A stretch of DNA of 64,000 bases from Helicobacter pylori. GTDB lineage: Bacteria; Campylobacterota; Campylobacteria; Campylobacterales; Helicobacteraceae. Positions 57,547 through 64,000 of this stretch are shown here, in pieces (the first letter of the stretch is position 1; the number at the start of each line of letters is the position of its first letter). The position numbers and the translations under genes are program-made. The notes under the pieces were generated by a model. That model ran no database searches and was not told where the DNA came from. It saw only the letters and a program-made list of their open reading frames with translations. The stretch covers positions 683,034 through 747,033 of the forward strand of contig NZ_CP071935.1 in assembly GCF_030062585.1 (NCBI RefSeq). The letters are read 5' to 3'.

Positions 57547-58629
57547 ATGGACTTTTTAGAAAAAGTATTAGACAATCAAGTTACTGAAAGTAAAGAATTA
57601 GTGAAGCTTTATGATTATGATTTATACACGCTAGGGGAAGCAGCGGATCAAATGCGTCAAAACATGCACCAAAAAATCGTGTATTTTAATGTCAATAGGC
57701 ATTTAAACCCTAGTAATATTTGCGCGGACGCTTGCAAGTTTTGCGCTTTTTCAGCTCACAGAAAAAACCCTAACCCCTATGAAATGAGCTTAGAAGAAAT
57801 CCTAGAAAAGGTTAAAAACTCCTACAACAAGGGGATTAAAGAAGTCCATATCGTGAGCGCTCATAACCCTAACTACTCTTATGAGTGGTATTTAAAGGTA
57901 TTTGAAACCATCAAACAAGAAATGCCTAACTTACACCTAAAAGCCATGACCGCTGCGGAAGTGCATTTTTTAAGCACCAAATTCAACAAACCTTTTGAAT
58001 TGGTGTTAGAAGACATGCTCAAAGCCGGGGTGGATTCCATGCCGGGTGGGGGGGCTGAGATTTTTGATGAAGAAGTTAGGCGTAAAATCTGTAGTGGTAA
58101 GGTGGGATCTTCTCGGTGGTTAGAAATCCATGCTTATTGGCACAAATTAGGCAAAATGAGTAACGCTACCATGCTTTTTGGGCATATTGAAGATAAAATC
58201 CATCGCATCGATCACATGCTAAGGATCAAAAAAATCCAAAGCCCTAAAAATAAAGTGGAAAACAAAGAAGGGGGCTTTAACGCATTCATTCCCTTGCTGT
58301 ATCAAAAAGAAAACAACTATTTGAAAGTGGGAAAATCCCCTAGCGCGATAGAAATCTTAAAAACCATCGCTATATCTCGCATTCTTTTAAACAATATCCC
58401 TCACATTAAAGCCTATTGGGCGACTTTGGGCTTGAATTTGGCTTTAGTGGCTCAAGAATTTGGCGCTAACGATTTAGACGGCACGATAGAAATAGAGAGC
58501 ATTCAAAGCGCGGCAGGCGCGAAAAGCCGGCATGGTTTAGAAAAAGAAGATTTGATATTTAAAATCAAGGATTCTGGCTTTGTTGCGGTAGAAAGGGATA
58601 GTTTGTATAATTTTATACAAAAATTTTAA
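57547..58629 (+). CDS. mqnE: aminofutalosine synthase (radical SAM)
   Basis: 360 residues from ATG 57547; an upstream in-frame ATG (57451) is rejected because the promoter lies after it. Radical SAM enzyme of the futalosine menaquinone route, joining SAM to a chorismate-derived enolpyruvyl benzoate. Cluster motif CADACKFC (Cys59, Cys63, Cys66), followed by the CofH/MqnC-type SAM barrel (IVSAHNPNYSYEW, VDSMPGGGAEIFDE). The product is menaquinone precursor for HydC and fumarate respiration. Confidence 0.93.
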   Translation: MDFLEKVLDNQVTESKELVKLYDYDLYTLGEAADQMRQNMHQKIVYFNVNRHLNPSNICADACKFCAFSAHRKNPNPYEMSLEEILEKVKNSYNKGIKEVHIVSAHNPNYSYEWYLKVFETIKQEMPNLHLKAMTAAEVHFLSTKFNKPFELVLEDMLKAGVDSMPGGGAEIFDEEVRRKICSGKVGSSRWLEIHAYWHKLGKMSNATMLFGHIEDKIHRIDHMLRIKKIQSPKNKVENKEGGFNAFIPLLYQKENNYLKVGKSPSAIEILKTIAISRILLNNIPHIKAYWATLGLNLALVAQEFGANDLDGTIEIESIQSAAGAKSRHGLEKEDLIFKIKDSGFVAVERDSLYNFIQKF

Positions 58630-58659
58630 TGATTTTTAGCGTTTTTAAGAATGATTAGT

Positions 58660-58665
58660 TATAAT
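58660..58665 (+). promoter_or_regulatory. -10 element of bamA
   Basis: TATAAT 47 bases before the proposed ATT start; it gives a ~40-base leader, but a 130-base leader if the TTG at 58802 were the start. Confidence 0.55.
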
Positions 58666-58711
58666 AACGCTACTAACAACACTCAAGCTAAAATCTATTA
58701 AGGAAATCAGT

Positions 58712-61447
58712 ATTAAAAAATTTATTCTATCCTCTCTTGTTTTCGCATGTATCAATACCAGCGTTGAAGCTTTAGAAAATGACGGCTCTAAACCAAACGA
58801 TTTGACTCCACCAAAAGAAGCCTCTCAAGAATCTCAAAGAAATGAAGCTCCAAAAAATGAGACTCAAAAAGAAACTTCTCAATCCAATCAAACGCCTAAA
58901 GAAATGAAAGTCAAGTCCGTTTCTTATGTCGGGCTTTCTTACATGTCTGACATGCTCGCTAATGAGATTGTAAAGATTCGTGTGGGCGATATGGTGGATT
59001 CTAAAAAAATAGACACCGCTGTTTTGGCTTTGTTCAATCAAGGGTATTTTAAAGACGTTTATGCCACTTTTGAAAGCGGCATATTAGAGTTTCATTTTGA
59101 TGAAAAAGCCAGGATTGCCGGGGTAGAAATCAAGGGTTATGGGACTGAAAAGGAAAAAGACGGCTTAAAATCCCAAATGGGGATCAAAAAGGGCGACACC
59201 TTTGATGAGCAAAAATTAGAGCATGCTAAAACGGCTTTAAAAACAGCTTTAGAGGGTCAGGGCTATTATGGGAGCGTGGTGGAGGTGCGCACCCAAAAGG
59301 TCAGTGAGGGCGCGTTATTAATTGTGTTTGATGTGAATAGGGGGGATAGCATTTATATCAAACAATCCATTTATGAGGGAAGCGCGAAATTAAAACGCCG
59401 CATGATTGAATCTTTGAGCGCGAACAAGCAACGCGATTTCATGGGCTGGATGTGGGGCTTGAATGACGGAAAATTGCGTCTAGATCAATTAGAATACGAT
59501 TCTTTGCGTATCCAAGATGTGTACATGCGTAGGGGTTACTTAGACGCTCATATTTCTTCGCCTTTTTTGAAAACGGATTTTTCTACCCATGACGCTAAGC
59601 TTCATTATAAAGTCAAAGAGGGGATCCAATACAGGATTTCAGATATTTTAATAGAGATTGACAACCCGGTAGTCCCCTTAAAAACCTTAGAAAAAGCGCT
59701 TAAAGTTAAAAGGAAAGATGTCTTTAATATTGAGCATTTAAGAGCGGATGCGCAAATTTTAAAAACCGAAATCGCCGATAAGGGCTATGCGTTTGCGGTG
59801 GTGAAGCCAGACTTGGATAAAGATGAAAAAAACGGGCTTGTGAAAGTCATTTATCGTATTGAAGTGGGCGATATGGTGCATATCAATGATGTCATCATTT
59901 CAGGGAACCAGCGCACGAGCGATAGGATCATTAGGAGGGAATTGTTACTAGGGCCTAAGGATAAATACAACTTGACTAAACTCAGAAATTCCGAAAATTC
60001 TTTAAGGCGTTTAGGGTTTTTCTCTAAAGTCAAAATTGAAGAAAAAAGGGTTAATAGCTCACTCATGGATTTATTAGTGAGCGTAGAAGAGGGGCGTACT
60101 GGGCAGTTGCAATTTGGTTTGGGCTATGGCTCTTATGGAGGGCTCATGCTTAATGGGAGCGTGAGCGAAAGGAATCTTTTTGGCACAGGGCAAAGCATGA
60201 GCTTGTATGCTAACATCGCTACAGGGGGGGGTAGATCTTATCCGGGCATGCCAAGAGGAGCGGGGCGTATGTTTGCGGGGAATTTGAGCTTGACTAATCC
60301 AAGGATTTTTGACAGCTGGTATAGCTCTACGATCAATCTTTATGCGGATTATAGGATAAGCTACCAATATGTCCAACAAGGCGGTGGCTTTGGGGTGAAT
60401 GTCGGGCGCATGCTAGGTAACAGAACCCATGTGAGCTTAGGGTATAACTTGAATGTTACCAAACTCCTTGGTTTCAGCAGCCCTTTATACAACCGCTACT
60501 ATTCCTCTGTTAATGAAGTGGTCGCTCCAAGGCAATGCTCTACCCCCGCATCGGTGATTATCAATCGCTTATCAGGCGGTAGAACCCCCTTACAACCTGA
60601 AAATTGTTCTAACCCTGGAGCGATCACCACTTCACCAGAAATAAAAGGTATTTGGGATAGGGATTACCATACGCCTATCACCAGCTCTTTCACCCTTGAT
60701 GTGAGTTATGACAACACTGATGATTATTATTTCCCTAGAAATGGGGTTATCTTTAATTCCTATGCGACAATGTCTGGCTTGCCAAGCTCTGGCACGCTCA
60801 ATTCGTGGAACGGGTTAGGCGGGAATGTCCGTAACACCAAAGTCTATGGTAAATTCGCCGCTTACCACCATTTGCAAAAATATTTATTGATAGATTTGAT
60901 CGCTCGCTTTAAAACGCAAGGGGGCTATATCTTTAGGTATAACACCGATGATTACTTGCCCTTAAACTCCACTTTCTACATGGGGGGCGTAACCACGGTG
61001 AGGGGCTTTAGGAATGGATCGGTTACGCCTAAAGATGAGTTTGGCTTGTGGCTTGGAGGCGATGGGATTTTTACCGCTTCTACTGAATTGAGCTATGGGG
61101 TGTTGAAAGCGGCTAAAATGCGCTTAGCGTGGTTTTTTGACTTTGGTTTCTTAACCTTTAAAACCCCAACTAGGGGGAGCTTCTTCTATAACGCTCCCTT
61201 CACAACAGCGAATTTTAAAGATTATGGCGTTGTAGGGGCTGGGTTTGAAAGGGCGACTTGGAGGGCTTCTACAGGCTTGCAGATTGAATGGATTTCGCCC
61301 ATGGGGCCTTTGGTGCTCATATTCCCTATAGCGTTTTTCAACCAATGGGGCAATGGCAATGGCAAGAACTGTAAAGGGCTGTGCTTCAACCCTAACATGG
61401 ACGATTACACGCAACATTTTGAATTTTCTATGGGAACAAGGTTTTAA
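58712..61447 (+). CDS. bamA: outer membrane protein assembly factor BamA, with an ATT start
   Basis: 911 residues if translation begins at ATT 58712. That start gives [19 protein letters not shown], a normal signal peptide, and lies 7 bases after AAGGA (58700-58704); no ATG/GTG/TTG exists between the upstream in-frame stop (58652) and it. The next in-frame start, TTG 58802, would lose the signal peptide and has no ribosome site. Mature protein: an acidic linker, about five POTRA domains to residue ~460, then a 16-strand barrel with the VRGF loop motif and terminal Phe ([10 protein letters not shown]). Essential for inserting all outer membrane proteins, including OipA and the autotransporter. 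Confidence 0.92.
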   Translation: MKKFILSSLVFACINTSVEALENDGSKPNDLTPPKEASQESQRNEAPKNETQKETSQSNQTPKEMKVKSVSYVGLSYMSDMLANEIVKIRVGDMVDSKKIDTAVLALFNQGYFKDVYATFESGILEFHFDEKARIAGVEIKGYGTEKEKDGLKSQMGIKKGDTFDEQKLEHAKTALKTALEGQGYYGSVVEVRTQKVSEGALLIVFDVNRGDSIYIKQSIYEGSAKLKRRMIESLSANKQRDFMGWMWGLNDGKLRLDQLEYDSLRIQDVYMRRGYLDAHISSPFLKTDFSTHDAKLHYKVKEGIQYRISDILIEIDNPVVPLKTLEKALKVKRKDVFNIEHLRADAQILKTEIADKGYAFAVVKPDLDKDEKNGLVKVIYRIEVGDMVHINDVIISGNQRTSDRIIRRELLLGPKDKYNLTKLRNSENSLRRLGFFSKVKIEEKRVNSSLMDLLVSVEEGRTGQLQFGLGYGSYGGLMLNGSVSERNLFGTGQSMSLYANIATGGGRSYPGMPRGAGRMFAGNLSLTNPRIFDSWYSSTINLYADYRISYQYVQQGGGFGVNVGRMLGNRTHVSLGYNLNVTKLLGFSSPLYNRYYSSVNEVVAPRQCSTPASVIINRLSGGRTPLQPENCSNPGAITTSPEIKGIWDRDYHTPITSSFTLDVSYDNTDDYYFPRNGVIFNSYATMSGLPSSGTLNSWNGLGGNVRNTKVYGKFAAYHHLQKYLLIDLIARFKTQGGYIFRYNTDDYLPLNSTFYMGGVTTVRGFRNGSVTPKDEFGLWLGGDGIFTASTELSYGVLKAAKMRLAWFFDFGFLTFKTPTRGSFFYNAPFTTANFKDYGVVGAGFERATWRASTGLQIEWISPMGPLVLIFPIAFFNQWGNGNGKNCKGLCFNPNMDDYTQHFEFSMGTRF

Positions 61448-61448
61448 A

Positions 61449-62510
61449 ATGCGCATTAACAGAGAAGAAATTTTGGATTTAATGAAAAACGCGCCCTTGA
61501 AAGAATTAGGGCAAAGGGCTTTGAGGGTGAAGCAATGCTTGCACCCTGAAAACTTGACGACTTTTATTGTGGATAGGAATATCAATTACACCAATATTTG
61601 TTTTGTGGATTGCAAGTTTTGCGCGTTCAAACGCACCTTAAAAGAAAAAGACGCCTATGTGTTGAGCTATGAAGAAATTGATCAAAAGATTGAAGAATTG
61701 CTCGCTATTGGCGGCACGCAGATCCTTTTTCAAGGGGGGGTGCACCCGCAGCTAAAGATTGACTATTATGAAAATTTAGTCAGCCATATCGCTCAAAAAT
61801 TCCCCACTATCACCATTCATGGTTTTAGCGCGGTTGAAATTGATTACATTTCTAAAATCTCTAAATTGTCTTTAAAAGAAGTTTTAGAAAGGTTGAAAAA
61901 CGCCGGTTTAAGCTCCATTCCAGGAGCGGGAGCAGAGATATTAAGCGATAGGGTGCGCGATGTGATCGCTCCTAAAAAATTGAGCAGCGATCGGTGGATT
62001 GAAGTGCATAGAATGGCCCATCTTTGCGGGATTAAAAGCACGGCTACCATGATGTTTGGGAGCGTGGATAATGAAGAAGATGTAATAGAGCATTTACAAA
62101 GGGTGCGCGATTTGCAAGATGAAACCGGCGGTTTTAGGGCTTTTATTTTATGGAGTTTTCAGCCCAACAACACCCCTTTAAAAGAAGAAATCCCAAGCAT
62201 TAAAAAAGCGAGTTCCAATCGGTATTTACGCTATTTGGCATGCAGTAGGATTTTTTTGGATAACATTCAAAACATACAAAGCTCATGGGTTACTCAAGGC
62301 TCTATGATAGGGCAGTTAGCCTTATTGTTTGGAGCGAATGATTTAGGGAGTGTGATGATGGAAGAAAATGTAGTGAAAGCAGCCGGAACGAGTTTTTGCA
62401 TGAATGAAGCGGAAATGATAGAGCTTATTGAAGACATTGGGAGCGTGGCGGCTAAACGAAACACCGCTTATGAAATCTTAAAGCGTTATCCGGCTAAAGC
62501 AAAGGTATAA
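61449..62510 (+). CDS. mqnC: cyclic dehypoxanthine futalosine synthase (radical SAM)
   Basis: 353 residues from ATG 61449 (AAGG at 61437-61440); a longer open frame begins inside bamA and is not used. Converts dehypoxanthine futalosine to its cyclic form in menaquinone synthesis. CFVDCKFC radical SAM cluster motif near residue 50, then FQGGVHPQLKIDYYE and IPGAGAEILSDR. Together with mqnE it brackets bamA, so bamA is transcribed within a menaquinone cluster. Confidence 0.93.
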   Translation: MRINREEILDLMKNAPLKELGQRALRVKQCLHPENLTTFIVDRNINYTNICFVDCKFCAFKRTLKEKDAYVLSYEEIDQKIEELLAIGGTQILFQGGVHPQLKIDYYENLVSHIAQKFPTITIHGFSAVEIDYISKISKLSLKEVLERLKNAGLSSIPGAGAEILSDRVRDVIAPKKLSSDRWIEVHRMAHLCGIKSTATMMFGSVDNEEDVIEHLQRVRDLQDETGGFRAFILWSFQPNNTPLKEEIPSIKKASSNRYLRYLACSRIFLDNIQNIQSSWVTQGSMIGQLALLFGANDLGSVMMEENVVKAAGTSFCMNEAEMIELIEDIGSVAAKRNTAYEILKRYPAKAKV

Positions 62511-62515
62511 AGAGC

Positions 62516-63814
62516 ATGAAAAAATTTTTAATCACTTTATTATTAGGAGTTTTTATGGGGTTACAAGCGAGCGCTTTGACACACCAAGAAATCAATCAAG
62601 CTAAAGTCCCTGTGATTTATGAAGAAAACCATTTATTGCCTATGGGGTTTATCCATTTAGCTTTTAGAGGGGGTGGGAGCTTAAGCGATAAAAACCAGTT
62701 GGGTTTGGCGAAATTATTCGCGCAAGTTTTAAACGAAGGCACTAAAGAGCTTGGTGCGGTAGGGTTTGCGCAACTTTTAGAGCAAAAAGCGATCAGTTTG
62801 AATGTGGATACCAGCGCAGAAGATTTGCAAATCACTTTAGAATTTTTAAAAGAATACGAAGATGAAGCCATCATGCGCTTAAAAGAGCTTTTAAAATCCC
62901 CTAATTTCACGCAAAACGCTTTAGAAAAAGTCAAAACCCAAATGTTAGCCGCGCTTTTACAAAAAGAAAGCGATTTTGACTATTTGGCTAAATTGACTTT
63001 AAAGCAAGAACTTTTTGCTAACACCCCTTTAGCTAACGCAGCTTTAGGCACTAAAGAGAGCCTCCAAAAAATCAAGCTAGACGATTTGAAACAGCAATTT
63101 TCTAAGGTCTTTGAACTCAATAAACTCGTGGTGGTGCTTGGGGGCGATTTGAAAATCGATCAAACCCTTAAGCGTTTAGATAACGCTCTTAATTTCTTGC
63201 CGAAAGGTAAAGCGTATGAAGAGCCTTATTTTGAAACGAGCGATAAAAAAAGCGAAAAAGTCCTCTATAAAGACACTGAACAGGCTTTCGTGTATTTTGG
63301 TGCGCCCTTTAAAATCAAGGATTTAAAACAGGATTTAGCGAAATCTAAAGTCATGATGTTTGTGCTTGGGGGGGGGTTTGGCTCTCGTTTGATGGAAAAA
63401 ATCAGGGTTCAAGAGGGCTTGGCTTATAGCGTGTATATCCGCTCCAACTTTTCTAAAGTGGCGCATTTTGCTAGCGGGTATTTGCAAACCAAGCTCAGCA
63501 CTCAAGCTAAAAGCGTTGCATTAGTTAAAAAAATAGTCAAAGAATTTATAGAAAAAGGCATGACGCAACAAGAATTAGACGACGCTAAAAAGTTTTTACT
63601 AGGCTCTGAGCCTTTAAGGAATGAAACGATCTCTAGCCGCTTGAACACCACTTACAATTATTTTTATTTAGGTTTGCCTTTAAATTTCAACCAAACGCTG
63701 CTCAATCAAATCCAAAAAATGAGTTTGAAAGAAATCAATGATTTCATTAAAGCGCACACCGAAATCAATGACTTGACTTTTGCCATTGTGAGCAATAAAA
63801 AGAAGGACAAATGA
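62516..63814 (+). CDS. M16-family protein lacking the zinc-binding site (non-catalytic partner)
   Basis: 432 residues with signal peptide ([20 protein letters not shown]). M16B fold, with [26 protein letters not shown] where catalytic members have a HxxEH zinc motif (here KLFAQ), and the C-terminal-type substrate motif [14 protein letters not shown] intact. This fits a heterodimer in which this subunit supplies the R/Y substrate-binding pair while another (an HxxEH-containing paralogue) supplies zinc. A G9 run (63368-63376) makes the gene slippage-prone. Periplasmic by signal. Commonly named processing protease YmxG (HP0657). Confidence 0.88.
   Translation: MKKFLITLLLGVFMGLQASALTHQEINQAKVPVIYEENHLLPMGFIHLAFRGGGSLSDKNQLGLAKLFAQVLNEGTKELGAVGFAQLLEQKAISLNVDTSAEDLQITLEFLKEYEDEAIMRLKELLKSPNFTQNALEKVKTQMLAALLQKESDFDYLAKLTLKQELFANTPLANAALGTKESLQKIKLDDLKQQFSKVFELNKLVVVLGGDLKIDQTLKRLDNALNFLPKGKAYEEPYFETSDKKSEKVLYKDTEQAFVYFGAPFKIKDLKQDLAKSKVMMFVLGGGFGSRLMEKIRVQEGLAYSVYIRSNFSKVAHFASGYLQTKLSTQAKSVALVKKIVKEFIEKGMTQQELDDAKKFLLGSEPLRNETISSRLNTTYNYFYLGLPLNFNQTLLNQIQKMSLKEINDFIKAHTEINDLTFAIVSNKKKDK
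63368..63376 (+). repeat. G9 tract in the M16 gene
   Basis: Nine G inside codons for VLGGGFGS, in frame here. A one-base slip would truncate the protein about two thirds of the way through. Confidence 0.85.
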
Positions 63815-64000
63815 TGCCATTTGAAGCTGTAATCGGGCTAGAAGTCCATGTCCAACTCAACACCAAAACCAAAATCTTTTGCTCTTGCTCTACAAGCTTT
63901 GGAGAAACCCCCAATTCTAACACCTGCCCTGTGTGTTTGGGTTTACCGGGAGCTTTACCGGTATTGAATAAAGAAGTGGTTAAAAAAGCCATCCAATTAG
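63814..64000 (+). CDS. gatB: Asp/Glu-tRNA amidotransferase subunit B, N-terminal part (cut by window end)
   Basis: First ~62 codons. ATG 63814 is preferred to 63811 because AAGGA (63803-63807) is six bases from it. N-terminal text is GatB-typical: [21 protein letters not shown] and the zinc-binding [12 protein letters not shown]. GatCAB amidates Glu-tRNA-Gln and Asp-tRNA-Asn, completing what aspS and gltX2 of this window begin. The gene overlaps the stop of the M16 gene. Confidence 0.93.
   Translation, partial: MPFEAVIGLEVHVQLNTKTKIFCSCSTSFGETPNSNTCPVCLGLPGALPVLNKEVVKKAIQL

Noticed and set aside
61353..61448. mqnC starting inside bamA
   Set aside because: A correctly spaced ribosome site exists at ATG 61449, and the longer form would add 32 residues with no family match.
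1..64000. CRISPR array, insertion sequence or tRNA gene
   Set aside because: No direct-repeat/spacer arrangement, transposase-like protein or cloverleaf was recognised in the reading.

Overview
The window is a chromosomal segment of Helicobacter pylori. The evidence is low G+C DNA, very dense gene packing, frequent TTG/GTG starts, slippery homopolymer and dinucleotide tracts, and a set of recognisable H. pylori proteins: a VacA-like giant autotransporter (FaaA), OipA, the Hcp cysteine-rich Sel1 protein, HydABCDE, MdaB, Pfr, Lewis-antigen fucosyltransferase, FrxA and the futalosine menaquinone enzymes. The order corresponds to the region I remember as HP0607-HP0658 of strain 26695; locus numbers are from memory. 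No rRNA, tRNA, CRISPR array or insertion sequence was recognised.

Layout. 1-1118: end of the HefC efflux pump and a small outer membrane protein. 1270-10833: one 9.6-kb autotransporter gene (faaA). 10899-12988: a reverse-strand ABC exporter pair, a gap with a possible gene remnant, and a ribbon-helix-helix protein. 13113-18455: ligA, cheV, aspS, adk. 18481-21119: two tandem GT25 LPS glycosyltransferase genes, each split by a 13-C tract, so both are read as OFF. 21175-30445: ppa; mutS2-membrane protein-murC-aminotransferase on the reverse strand; ispG, dapD, hcpF on the forward strand. 30677-32728: a GmrSD-like DUF262/DUF1524 protein behind a T14 tract. 32773-39177: mdaB and the hydABCDE uptake-hydrogenase operon. 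39182-40155: two small secreted proteins. 40213-42906: a tandem duplication carrying two oipA copies, one ON and one OFF, with a leftover 3' fragment of queC at the junction. 42755-46749: queC, CCA-adding enzyme, a strain-variable-looking SRPBCC/dehydrogenase pair and a frameshifted frxA. 46880-54827: gltX2, yggT, slt, galU, a membrane protein, murA, aspA and a UDG-like Fe-S protein. 54836-57351 (reverse): fucosyltransferase (ON), serB, pfr. 57510-64000: mqnE, bamA (apparently AUU start), mqnC, a non-catalytic M16 protein and the start of gatB.

How the genes work together. Several systems recur. Respiration: HydABC feeds electrons to menaquinone, MqnE and MqnC help make it, and MdaB reduces quinones. 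Indirect aminoacylation: AspRS, the second GluRS and GatB are three parts of the transamidation route to Asn-tRNA and Gln-tRNA. Cell wall: MurA, MurC, Slt, DapD and probably the aminotransferase. Surface variation: two GT25 genes, the fucosyltransferase, two oipA copies, and possibly the DUF262 gene and an M16 gene carry slippage tracts, so the cell surface and perhaps DNA defence can switch. The most useful second-look items are the phase-switch states, the DUF262/T14 gene, the AUU start of bamA, the frameshift in frxA, the helical insert in FaaA, the degenerate UDG-like Fe-S protein and a small hairpin element with compensatory changes.
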